Positions 1 to 7,389 of a stretch of DNA of 64,000 nt are shown one piece after another. Source of the DNA: Streptomyces flavofungini (GTDB taxonomy: Bacteria; Actinomycetota; Actinomycetes; Streptomycetales; Streptomycetaceae); NCBI RefSeq assembly GCF_030388665.1, contig NZ_CP128846.1, forward strand, positions 1,550,001 to 1,614,000. Reading direction: 5' to 3'. The notes under the pieces were generated by a model. The model saw nothing but the letters and a program-made list of their open reading frames with translations. It did no database searches and was not told the origin of the DNA. The translations under genes and the position numbers were made by a program. The number at the start of each line of letters is the position of its first letter. Position 1 is the stretch's first letter.

Positions 1-606
1 GCCTGGAACGCCTACGGCCCCTACCTCACCACGCAGTTGGCGCACGCCTATCTGCTCGCCGGGGACCCGGCGCGGATGGACGCCCTGCTCGGCTGGGCCG
101 TGGCCGCCTCCATGGCGCGCGTCGACGACCGGGCGGTGGCGCTCGGCGCCTGGAACGAGCAGCACGCGTTCCCCGTGGCGTCGGGCTTCACCGAAGTCCC
201 CCACCGGCACTGGTACATGGGGGACATCCCGCACGGCTGGGCCGCGGCGGAGTATCTGCTGCTGCTCCGCGACATCCTGTTCTTCGAGGCCGACGAGGAC
301 CGCGATCCGCATGTGTACATCGCCCCGGGCGTGCGTCCGCACTGGGTGCCCGACGGCGAGTCGGTGAGCGTCGAGGACGCGCCGACGCTGTTCGGCGCGC
401 CCTTCGGCTACCGGCTCACGCACGACGCGGGCGCGCGCACGGTGACCGTGGACATCAGCCGGGCCCCGGGGCGGGTCCGGTACGTCTACCCGTGCCGCTT
501 CGGCAGCGTGCGGTCGGCGTCGGCGGACGGCCGCGACCTGCCGGTGAGCGGGGACGACGTCCACGTCCCCGAGGGCACGCGGCGGTTCGAGGTGAGCTAC
601 GCGTAG
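1..606 (+). CDS. C-terminal part of an alpha/alpha-barrel glycosidase-like protein (5' end outside window)
   Basis: The reading frame is open from base 1 and stops at 604-606, so only the last 201 residues are present. The segment has the look of a six-hairpin (alpha/alpha) glycosidase end: repeated helical segments rich in Trp, His and acidic residues (for example QHAFPVASGF and HRHWYMGDIPHGW), followed from about residue 115 by a beta-rich tail. No signal peptide or catalytic residues can be assigned because the N-terminus is missing. The exact glycoside hydrolase family is not recognised; the substrate is unknown. A strong hairpin terminator follows directly. The coding call is secure, the function is a fold-level guess. 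Confidence 0.75.
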   Translation, partial: AWNAYGPYLTTQLAHAYLLAGDPARMDALLGWAVAASMARVDDRAVALGAWNEQHAFPVASGFTEVPHRHWYMGDIPHGWAAAEYLLLLRDILFFEADEDRDPHVYIAPGVRPHWVPDGESVSVEDAPTLFGAPFGYRLTHDAGARTVTVDISRAPGRVRYVYPCRFGSVRSASADGRDLPVSGDDVHVPEGTRRFEVSYA

Positions 607-616
607 CCCGGGACGC

Positions 617-663
617 GCCGCGCCCGGCCCGGGGGCCCGTGCGGGACCCGGGCCGGGCGCGGC
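617..663. terminator. Bidirectional hairpin terminator
   Basis: Two perfectly complementary 17-base arms (617-633 and 647-663) with a 13-base loop lie between the convergent glycosidase-like gene and the WhiB-like gene. No U-tract is visible, as is common in Streptomyces. Confidence 0.8.
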
Positions 664-681
664 CTGTACGCGGCCGTGGTC

Positions 682-930
682 TCAGGCCTGCTCGCGGCGC
701 AGGCTCTGCCGTTCCTTCTCGGAGAGCCCGCCCCAGACGCCGAACCGCTCGTCGTTGTCGAGGGCGTACGTCAGGCAGGTCTCGCGCATGTCGCACAGGA
801 GGCAGATGCGTTTGGCCTCGCGCACCGAGCTGCCCGGCTCGGGGAAGAAGAAGTCGGGCCCGGTCTGCGCGCAGAGCGCCTGCTCCTGCCAGGCGAGTTC
901 GGGCTCGGTCAAAGCGGTGTCAGAGTGCAT
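682..930 (-). CDS. WhiB-family iron-sulfur transcriptional regulator
   Basis: An 82-residue WhiB-like protein. Four cysteines (C20, C43, C46, C52 from this start) fit the 4Fe-4S binding pattern C-x22-C-x2-C-x5-C, and the G[VI]WGG turn at 64-68 is followed by the basic tail that contacts DNA. WhiB-like proteins act by binding the main sigma factor region 4 and modulating promoters of development or stress genes. The sequence WQEQALCAQT near the N-terminus resembles WhiB itself more than the shorter WblE type. An in-frame TTG at 958-960 would add 10 residues; neither start has a clear ribosome-binding site, so the ATG at 928-930 is a preference only. Confidence 0.9.
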   Translation of the reverse strand: MHSDTALTEPELAWQEQALCAQTGPDFFFPEPGSSVREAKRICLLCDMRETCLTYALDNDERFGVWGGLSEKERQSLRREQA

Positions 931-1097
931 GCCGTGATCGTGCTGGACGGCGCGAAACAAGGGATCAACGTTTGCTCAACGCGGCGCGCCGACGCCCGCG
1001 GGACCGCTTCCACCCGTCCCGCGACACGCGCCCCGGCCGCCTCCCGGGGACGCCTCAGCCCGTGCTCCGGCGCGTCCCGGCTCCGCTCCCCCGGCCC

Positions 1098-1889
1098 TCA
1101 GCCCTGCGGCGGCTGTGGCTGCATGAGCGCGAACCGCGCGCCGTAGGGATCGGCGAGCTTCGCGAAGGCGCCCACCCCCGCGAGGTCCATCCGCTCGGCC
1201 CGGACCGTGCCCCCGCTCGTCCGCGCCTTCTCCACGACCGCGTCGATGTCGGCGACCTGGAAGTACGGCATCCAGTAGACCCCGGCCTCCTGCTCGACCG
1301 GGTCCTGGTCCAGCGGCCACAGGCCGCCGAACATGTCGTCCGGGGTGCCGTCGGCGGGGTACACCATGGTGTACGACCCGCCCTCGAAGGGCTGGGTGAT
1401 GGTCTTCCAGCCGAAGACGGTGGCGTAGAACGCGGCTCCCGCCTCGATGTCCGGGGTGTACAGCTCGGTCCAGATCAGCCCGCCGGGCTCGTTCACCAGC
1501 TCCAGGCCCTTGTTCCGCCGCGGCTGCCAGACGGAGAAGGCGACGCCGCCCGAGTCGGCGAAGCCCGCCATGCGGCCGAGGTCGAGGACGTCGGTCGGCT
1601 CCCAGAGGGTGCGGCCGCCGGCCTGCTCGACCTGCTTGGCGGTGGCGTCCGCGTCGGGCGTGCAGAAGTACAGCGACCAGGAGGGGGTGCCGGTCTCGGG
1701 CGTGACCGTCATGCCGCCCGCGGTCGTCCTGCCGCCGATCTTGAACGTGCCGTACCCGCCGACGTCCTCGCCGCCCTTCTCGAAGTCCCAGCCGAACACC
1801 GCGCGGTAGAAGGCTGCCGCGCCGTCGATGTCGGTGGTGCCCAGATCGACCCAGATCGGGGCACCGGTGAGCGTGAGATCACTGAGCAT
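1098..1889 (-). CDS. VOC (glyoxalase/bleomycin-resistance) superfamily protein, two-domain
   Basis: 263 residues with two tandem VOC modules (about residues 8-125 and 135-260). Each starts with a beta-strand and the characteristic AAAFY-x-xVFGW segment (AAAFYRAVFGWDF, GAAFYATVFGWKT). Proteins of this type bind small ligands or metals; some are lyases, dioxygenases or drug-binding proteins, and the substrate cannot be read from sequence. The ATG at 1887-1889 is chosen because AGGAG lies 7 bases upstream; the longer upstream extension is basic and unlike the family. Single gene, no obvious operon partner. Confidence 0.9.
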   Translation of the reverse strand: MLSDLTLTGAPIWVDLGTTDIDGAAAFYRAVFGWDFEKGGEDVGGYGTFKIGGRTTAGGMTVTPETGTPSWSLYFCTPDADATAKQVEQAGGRTLWEPTDVLDLGRMAGFADSGGVAFSVWQPRRNKGLELVNEPGGLIWTELYTPDIEAGAAFYATVFGWKTITQPFEGGSYTMVYPADGTPDDMFGGLWPLDQDPVEQEAGVYWMPYFQVADIDAVVEKARTSGGTVRAERMDLAGVGAFAKLADPYGARFALMQPQPPQG

Positions 1890-2221
1890 GATCGACTCCT
1901 TTGTCGCTCTTGTCGCTCTTTTCGCCTCATGAGTCCGTCGCTTCCGAGTCTTCCACCGGGCACTGACAATCCGCGCGCGCTGCCCCGGTCCGGACACCCC
2001 CGTCACCGTCCGTCGCCCGGCCCGGTGGCATTTCCGTCACCCTGCGCAGCCGTCCGCCATCACCTTGTGAAACCGGACAAGATTCTGAGAGCGCTCTCAG
2101 CAACATCTCTTGACGCCACGTTTTCCCCGCGGCAACAGTGGGGGCACGTCGACGCACCACCCCGCGCCCGGGCCGTACTCCTGCTCAACTCCCCCCACAT
2201 TCCAGCCAGGAGAGAAATTCC
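1890..2221. promoter_or_regulatory. Divergent promoter region between VOC gene and GH64 glucanase
   Basis: 332 bases without a gene. It holds the LacI-type operator at 2085-2100, a TTGACG hexamer at 2110-2115 that could be the -35 box of the glucanase gene (no good -10 is visible), and the glucanase ribosome-binding site AGGAGAG at 2208-2214. The first 170 bases upstream of the VOC gene show nothing recognisable. Confidence 0.6.
2085..2100. promoter_or_regulatory. LacI-family operator (perfect 16-bp palindrome)
   Basis: CTGAGAGCGCTCTCAG is a perfect palindrome with the central CG step typical of LacI/GalR-family operators and close to the TGGGAGCGCTCCCA boxes of Streptomyces sugar regulators. 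It sits 120 bases before the GH64 glucanase start and just upstream of a possible -35 box. The LacI-type gene at 3520-4581 is the natural candidate repressor. Confidence 0.75.
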
Positions 2222-3445
2222 GTGATCTCGCGCAGAGTGTTCCTGACGTCGTCCGCGGCCGCCGCGGGCGCCCTCACCTACCCCGCCTGGGGCAGCGCGC
2301 TCAGCCCGCGCGCCGACGCCGCGCCCGCGACCTGCGAACTCGCCTTGCAGAACAAGTCCCTGCCGGGCCAGGTCCGCGCGTACGTCACCGGGCACGAACC
2401 GGGCACCGACCGCTGGCTGCTGCTGAAGCCGGACGGCGGGGTCTACCGCCCCGAGTCGCCGTCGGGGCCGCAGACACCGCTGCCGGTGGACTGCGCCATC
2501 CCCCTCGGCGCGGCCGGCTCGGCCCCCAAGGTCCTGACGCTGCCCCAGATGTACGGCGCCCGCGTCTACTTCGTCCGCGACGACAAGCTGGACTTCTTCC
2601 TCAACCCGGGCCCGAGCCTCGTCGAGCCCGCCTTCGCCACCAAGGAGGACCCGAACTACGGCCGCACGTGGTCCTTCTGCGAGTTCACCTTCAACAGCAC
2701 CCAGCTGTACGCGAACATCAGCTACGTCGACCTGGTGACCGCGCTGCCCATCGGCCTGACCCTGGCGGGCGACGCCACCCACACCGTCGCGCCGCTGCCC
2801 GACGGCGCGGTGGACAAGATCGCCGCCGATCTGGTGGCGCAGGCGGGCAAGGACGGGCAGCCCTGGGACAAGCTGGTGATCCGCGGTGACGGCGGCGTGC
2901 TGCGGGTCATCTCGCCGCAGAACCTCATGGCCCCGTATTTCGACCGCCCCGACCAGATGCCCTTCCGCGACCTCTTCAAGGGCTACGTCGACCAGGTCTG
3001 GGACAAGTACCGCTCCACCGACCTGCGGATCGACCTCCAGGGCGGCCGGGGCGTGCGCGTCGGCCGGGTCAGCGGGGACACCCTCACCTTCGAGGGCGGC
3101 CACACCTTCGCGAAGCCCTCGTCGAAGGACATCTTCACCTGCAACCACGGCCCGTTCACCAACAACCCGAACGACTCCGACGACAAGAAGGGCCTCCTCG
3201 CCCGCCTCGCCGCCGGCTTCAACCGCAGCATCATGCTGACGCATCCCTCGCAGCCCAATGGCACGACCTCGGGCGACTACTACCGCGGCGACGTGACCAA
3301 CCACTGGGCCCGCGTGGTGCACGCCAACTCGCCCATCGGGTACGCCTTCCCGTACGACGACGTCCGCCCGGACGGCCAGCCGGACGTGTCGGGCGCGGCG
3401 CACGACGGGAACCCGCGGCGGTTCACGGTGTCGGTCGGCTCGTAG
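2222..3445 (+). CDS. Secreted GH64 beta-1,3-glucanase (laminaripentaose-producing type)
   Basis: 407 residues. A twin-arginine signal (SRRVFLTSS, hydrophobic Ala-rich stretch, cleavage likely after about residue 33) exports the folded enzyme. The rest is a thaumatin-like GH64 catalytic region. Glu154 in FCEFTF and Asp170 in SYVDLV are spaced 16 residues apart, the spacing of the catalytic Glu/Asp pair known for the Streptomyces matensis enzyme. GH64 enzymes cut beta-1,3-glucan into pentaose units, so fungal wall or laminarin is the likely substrate. The GTG start is fixed by AGGAGAG seven bases upstream. A LacI operator in the promoter suggests induction by beta-glucan sugars. Confidence 0.93.
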   Translation: MISRRVFLTSSAAAAGALTYPAWGSALSPRADAAPATCELALQNKSLPGQVRAYVTGHEPGTDRWLLLKPDGGVYRPESPSGPQTPLPVDCAIPLGAAGSAPKVLTLPQMYGARVYFVRDDKLDFFLNPGPSLVEPAFATKEDPNYGRTWSFCEFTFNSTQLYANISYVDLVTALPIGLTLAGDATHTVAPLPDGAVDKIAADLVAQAGKDGQPWDKLVIRGDGGVLRVISPQNLMAPYFDRPDQMPFRDLFKGYVDQVWDKYRSTDLRIDLQGGRGVRVGRVSGDTLTFEGGHTFAKPSSKDIFTCNHGPFTNNPNDSDDKKGLLARLAAGFNRSIMLTHPSQPNGTTSGDYYRGDVTNHWARVVHANSPIGYAFPYDDVRPDGQPDVSGAAHDGNPRRFTVSVGS

Positions 3446-3464
3446 CGGCCGCGCGACGCGCCTG

Positions 3465-3501
3465 AAGGGGGCGGGCAGTTCCTTCCGGTGCCCGCCCCCT
3501 T
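3465..3501. terminator. Hairpin terminator between convergent genes
   Basis: Perfect 13-base arms AAGGGGGCGGGCA (3465-3477) and its complement (3489-3501) with an 11-base loop separate the GH64 gene from the convergent LacI gene. Confidence 0.8.
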
Positions 3502-3519
3502 TCACGCGGCGGGACAGGC

Positions 3520-4581
3520 CTAGGCGGACTCCCGGCGTACGAGTTCCGTGGGCAGCACCACACGCGCGGCCTCCTCCTCGGCCGCGGCGCCGCCCGGGGC
3601 GTCCGGGGCGTCCGGGGCCCCGGCCTGCCCCTGGTCGCGCAGCAGCATCGCCGCCATCAGGCGCCCCATCTCCTCGATGTCCTGGCGCACCGTCGTCAGG
3701 GGCGGATCCGCCTGCTCGGCCAGGGGCAGCATGTCGTCGAAGCCGACGACCGCCACGTCCTCGGGCACCCGCCGCCCCCTCTCGCGCAGCACGCGCAGCG
3801 CCCCGGCCGCCGACAGGTCGTTCGCGGCGAAGACCGCGTCCACGTCGGGGCATCGGTCGAGGAGCGCGCGCATGGCGCGTTCACCGCCCGCGGGAGTGAA
3901 GTCGCCCTCGGCGACCAGGCGGGGGTCGCCGTCCGGTACGACGTCGCGGTAGCCGTCGAGGCGGTCGACGGCGGAGGTCTGGTCGAGCGGACCCGTGATG
4001 TGGGCGACGCGGGTGCGGCCGAGGCCGGTGAGGTGGCGTACGGCCTGGCGGGCGCCGCCGCGGTTGTCGCAGTCGACGTACCGGACGCTGCCCGCGCCGC
4101 CCGTCCAGCCCGGCCGCCCGCCGAACACCGTGGGCAGGCCGGCGCCGTGGATGATGCCGGGCAGCGGGTCGTCCAGGTGCAGCGAGAAGACGAGGGCGCC
4201 GTCGACGTGGCCGCCCGCGAGATAGCGCCCGACCCGCTCGTGGTCGTCCCTGCCCTCCGTCAGGAGCAGCACCAACTGGACGTCCCTGGCGGTCAGTTCC
4301 TTGCTGATGCCGCGCAGCTGGCGTGCGAAGAACGGGTCGGCGAAGACCCGGGTCTCGGGCTCGGCGATGACCACGGCGACGGCGTCGTGGCGCCGGGTGA
4401 CGAGGCTGCGGGCGGCGCGGTTGGGGACGTAGCCCAGTTCCCGCACCGCGCGCCTGACCTTCTCCGCGAGCGCCTCGCGCACCCCGGCGTCGCCGTTCAC
4501 CACGCGCGACACCGTCGCCCGCGACACCCCGGCCCGCGCGGCCACGGCCTCCAGCGTGGGACGCGCTGCTGCCTGGGGCAC
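3520..4581 (-). CDS. LacI-family transcriptional regulator
   Basis: 353 residues. Residues about 8-58 form the LacI helix-turn-helix ([20 protein letters not shown]) and hinge helix; residues about 60-330 form the periplasmic-binding-like ligand and dimer domain ending in the usual GFDDM and [12 protein letters not shown] segments. It probably represses by binding palindromic operators and is released by a sugar ligand. The GTG start is preferred because GAGGAG lies 7 bases upstream. It is convergent with the GH64 glucanase, whose promoter carries a perfect LacI operator, so that gene is the likely target. An Ala-Pro-Asp-rich linker near the C-terminus (about residues 315-335) is unusual but in frame. 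Confidence 0.92.
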   Translation of the reverse strand: MPQAAARPTLEAVAARAGVSRATVSRVVNGDAGVREALAEKVRRAVRELGYVPNRAARSLVTRRHDAVAVVIAEPETRVFADPFFARQLRGISKELTARDVQLVLLLTEGRDDHERVGRYLAGGHVDGALVFSLHLDDPLPGIIHGAGLPTVFGGRPGWTGGAGSVRYVDCDNRGGARQAVRHLTGLGRTRVAHITGPLDQTSAVDRLDGYRDVVPDGDPRLVAEGDFTPAGGERAMRALLDRCPDVDAVFAANDLSAAGALRVLRERGRRVPEDVAVVGFDDMLPLAEQADPPLTTVRQDIEEMGRLMAAMLLRDQGQAGAPDAPDAPGGAAAEEEAARVVLPTELVRRESA

Positions 4582-4800
4582 CTCGGGACTCCTCGTCGAC
4601 GGTTGCCGATCAGGATAGCTCCGGGCCCACCACGCCCCATCGAACATTCACACCGTCCGCAAGTGTCCGTTCGAGGTTCGGGAGGGATCGGTTCACCCTT
4701 CTCGGCCGGCGGTGGTCTCGTGCGGGCCATCCCGGGCTCGGGTCATGGCGGGTCGCGCACCGCGTGCGCCAGGATCGGGGGCACGGAACGTGAGCCACCG

Positions 4801-4828
4801 CGGCGCCCGGCCCCTCGGCCGGGCGCCG
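4801..4828. other. Strong 5'-leader hairpin
   Basis: Perfect 12-base arms (4801-4812 and 4817-4828) with loop CCTC end ten bases before the ribosome-binding site of the secreted lectin-like gene. It may be an attenuator-like leader structure or the terminator of an upstream transcript; the sequence alone does not decide. Confidence 0.5.
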
Positions 4829-4848
4829 CCCAGGTGCAGGGAGTACGC

Positions 4849-5412
4849 ATGACGTCCGCACGGCCCAAGATGTCCGTACGCAGACTGGCCGTACTCACGG
4901 GAGCCCTGGTCACAGCCCTGGCAGGGGGCGTCCTCGTGGGGCCGGCCCCCGTGCGCGCCGACGCTCCCGCCGACCCGGCACCCCGCGCCGACGACCCCTG
5001 GTCGCAGTGGCGCAACGTGGGCAACGGACTGTGCATGACCACGGCCGACGACCCGGCGAACGGCTTCCAGGGCACCGCCACGTTCGCCGCCTGCGACGCG
5101 GGGGACCGCCGCCAGCAGTGGGCCTTCGAGCTGCGGGCCCACAACGGCTTCCGGATCGTGTCGCGGGACAACGGCACGTGCCTGACGGACATCGCCGGCT
5201 GGGGCCTCGCCTGGATGGGGCCCTGCGACGAGAACGACCTCAACCAGGCCTGGCGGCTCTCGCTCAACGGGGCGGGGGAGGCCAACTGGCTGTCGTGGGA
5301 CGACGGGAAGCGGCTGAGCACGCCGTACGTCGCGGGCACCTCGTACGTGACGGCCCGCAACGACCTCGACCCCGCCGACCCGCGGTACCGGTGGCGGTTC
5401 GTACGGCCGTAG
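4849..5412 (+). CDS. Secreted ricin-B/beta-trefoil lectin-like protein
   Basis: 187 residues. A Sec-type signal peptide (MTSARPKMSVRR, then hydrophobic LAVLTGALVTALAGGVLV, cleavage near the ADA at about residue 38) precedes a beta-trefoil-like region with repeated NGLC/NGTCL and QQW/QAW motifs and paired cysteines, as in ricin-type carbohydrate-binding domains. It may bind polysaccharide outside the cell; no enzymatic domain is attached. ATG with AGGGAG five bases upstream. Ligand unknown; only about two of three trefoil repeats are clear. Confidence 0.8.
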   Translation: MTSARPKMSVRRLAVLTGALVTALAGGVLVGPAPVRADAPADPAPRADDPWSQWRNVGNGLCMTTADDPANGFQGTATFAACDAGDRRQQWAFELRAHNGFRIVSRDNGTCLTDIAGWGLAWMGPCDENDLNQAWRLSLNGAGEANWLSWDDGKRLSTPYVAGTSYVTARNDLDPADPRYRWRFVRP

Positions 5413-5443
5413 CCGCCACTGCCGCAGGCACTAGAGTGCGAAG

Positions 5444-5989
5444 GTGACCTCCGAACGCGAGAACCCGTCCGCCCGCGTCAGCGAAGGCGACCGTGACACG
5501 GCCGTGCGGCGCCTGCAGGAGGCGTACGCCGAAGGGCACATCTCGCACGAGGAGATGGACGCCCACCTCCAGCGGGTGCTCACCGCCGAGACGGCCGACG
5601 ACATCGCGTCGGCCCTGGCGTCGCTCCCCGCGGAGGACCCGGGCACCACCTCCACGATCGCCGCCGCGGCCGGACGGATCCGACGGCGCGGCGCCTGGCG
5701 GGTGCCGCGCAACCTCAAGGTCCAGTCGGCACTCGGCCGGGTGCGCCTGGACCTGTCCCAGGCGGTCTTCGAGCATCCGGTGGTCGACATCGAGCTGAAC
5801 CTCGGCACCGGCGGGGCCAGGATCACCGTGCCGCGCGACGCGGTCGTGGACCTGGAGGGCCTGAGCTCCGGCTGGAAGGACACGCTGTACAAGGCCGGCC
5901 CCCGTGCCCGCCCCGGCGGCGGGCCGACGATCCGGATCACCGGGACCATGGGGATGGGGCGGCTGAGGATCCGCCACGCGTGGCGCTGA
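5444..5989 (+). CDS. DUF1707 domain protein with LiaF-like C-terminal region
   Basis: 181 residues, no membrane segment. The N-terminal 55 residues match the DUF1707 pattern of actinobacteria (SEGDRDTAVRRLQEAYAEG, then an acidic EEMDAHL helix). The remainder is a beta-rich segment (VQSALGRVRLDLSQAVFEHP, GARITVP) like the cell-wall-stress DUF2154/LiaF family. The family has no settled function; many members are envelope associated. GTG start 31 bases after the lectin-like gene, so the two may be cotranscribed; the ribosome-binding site is weak. Confidence 0.85.
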   Translation: MTSERENPSARVSEGDRDTAVRRLQEAYAEGHISHEEMDAHLQRVLTAETADDIASALASLPAEDPGTTSTIAAAAGRIRRRGAWRVPRNLKVQSALGRVRLDLSQAVFEHPVVDIELNLGTGGARITVPRDAVVDLEGLSSGWKDTLYKAGPRARPGGGPTIRITGTMGMGRLRIRHAWR

Positions 5990-6008
5990 GACACCCGCGG
6001 GCCCGGCG

Positions 6009-7121
6009 TCAGTGGTGCGAGTGGTCCGCGCTTCCCCCGCCGGACTTGGCCCCGTCGGCCTTGCCCCCGGCGGCCTTACCCCCGTCGGCCTTGTCCCCGT
6101 CGGCCTTGTCCCCGTCGGCCTTGGCCGGGCCCGGCTTCTTCTCCGCCTTCGCGTGCGGATGGTGCGGCTCGTAGTCCGGGATCGTGCCGTCCGGCTTCTT
6201 GACCAGGAACAGCCCGACCATCCCCATGTCGGAGTGGCTCTGCACATGGCAGTGGTACATCCACGCCCCCGCGCCCACGCCCTCGCCCGCGATCACCTGG
6301 AAGCCGAAGGAGTCGCCGGGGCCGGTGATCTTGTCGTCCAGGATCTGGCTGGGGTCGTCGGGGCCGGTGAGCAGGCCGGTGCGGTTGTCGGCCCAGCGGT
6401 GACCGTGGATGTGGAACGTGTGGTAGTACTCGCCGTGGGTGATCGACACGAATTCGACCCGATCACCCACCGTGGCCTCGAAGTCGGGCCCGGAGTGCGC
6501 GGGCTTGTTGTTGATCAGCATGTCGTTGAAGACGACGACGCAGGTCTGGTCGGGCAGGATGTCGCCCTTGCGACGCACGATCACCGCGCCGTAGAGGCCC
6601 TTGCGCACGCCGACCGTGCCGTGCTCGGTGCCCACGACGTGATCGTGGTAGTGCCAGTACCCCGCGGTGCCGGGGCGCCAGGTGCCGTCCTTGCGGCGGC
6701 CCGGGGCGTGGGTGCGCCAGGTGTAGGTGCGCTTGCCGCCGGGCGCCACCTGGGACTTGGTGTGCTTCGTGCCGTCGCTGGAGATCTCGTAGTCCATGCC
6801 GTGGACGTGCAGGCTGACGTCGGCGTCCGTGGTGTTCTCGAACTCGATGTGGAGGGTGTCGCCTTCGTTGAGTTCGAGCAGCGGGCCCGGGATGGTGGCC
6901 TTGCCCTTCTCCAGGCCGTAGCCCAACTGCCCGCCGGGAAGCTTCTCCGCGTACATCTTGATGCGGCGCACCTCGCCGCCCGCGGGGGCCGTCTTCGGCG
7001 GGTCGACGGCGCGCGGGGTGTCGGCCACGGAGTCCGCGGTCATCGCCGACAACGATGTCACGCCCACGGTGGCCGCCGCTCCCCCGGCCAGCATCCGACG
7101 GTTGAAGCTCCGTCTGTCCAT
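6009..7121 (-). CDS. Two-domain small laccase (multicopper oxidase)
   Basis: 370 residues, Tat-exported ([10 protein letters not shown]). It closely follows the Streptomyces small laccase family: copper ligands HVHG (105-107), HYHDH (157-161), HTFHIHGH (234-241) and the T1 site HCH...H...M (290-301). Such enzymes work as trimers and oxidise phenols with reduction of oxygen to water. The ATG at 7119-7121 is chosen because GGGGAG lies six bases upstream; an earlier ATG lacks a site. Unlike characterised members the C-terminus carries five 15-bp repeats encoding KADGD-like units (6048-6122) before a His-rich end SADHSHH that could bind copper. Confidence 0.96.
   Translation of the reverse strand: MDRRSFNRRMLAGGAAATVGVTSLSAMTADSVADTPRAVDPPKTAPAGGEVRRIKMYAEKLPGGQLGYGLEKGKATIPGPLLELNEGDTLHIEFENTTDADVSLHVHGMDYEISSDGTKHTKSQVAPGGKRTYTWRTHAPGRRKDGTWRPGTAGYWHYHDHVVGTEHGTVGVRKGLYGAVIVRRKGDILPDQTCVVVFNDMLINNKPAHSGPDFEATVGDRVEFVSITHGEYYHTFHIHGHRWADNRTGLLTGPDDPSQILDDKITGPGDSFGFQVIAGEGVGAGAWMYHCHVQSHSDMGMVGLFLVKKPDGTIPDYEPHHPHAKAEKKPGPAKADGDKADGDKADGGKAAGGKADGAKSGGGSADHSHH
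6048..6122. repeat. Five 15-bp coding repeats in laccase C-terminus
   Basis: Residues 334-358 of the laccase are five near-identical five-residue units [25 protein letters not shown]. They lie after the conserved enzyme fold and probably form a flexible charged tail. Confidence 0.85.
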
Positions 7122-7389
7122 GGCGAACTCCCCATTCATATACGGAAACTGACGCTACGTACGGACACGGTCGGGGCGCCCGAGGCACCGGATTCCGGCC
7201 ACACGCTAGCGGCAGCGCTCCGGTTTATCCACACGCAGGACAAAGGTCGCGCGAAGTCATGTCGTAGCTATTGGCTAGCCGTCAAAAGAGGGCTAGCTTC
7301 GTCGGCGCCAGCCATCGATGGAGGGCTGGCTTCCTCCGCACTGGTGAGGTATACGCCGTAGCCGTGACCGACGATGGGTGGGTGTACTC
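7122..7389. promoter_or_regulatory. Divergent intergenic region with repeated GGCTAGC-type boxes
   Basis: 268 bases between the laccase and the ThuA fusion. Three related boxes occur at about 7273, 7291 and 7323 (GGCTAGCC, GGCTAGCT, GGCTGGCT), the last two as imperfect direct repeats about 32 bases apart. An inverted repeat GCCAGCC...GGCTGGC spans 7307-7330. These look like regulator binding sites for one or both divergent genes; the regulator is unknown. Confidence 0.45.
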
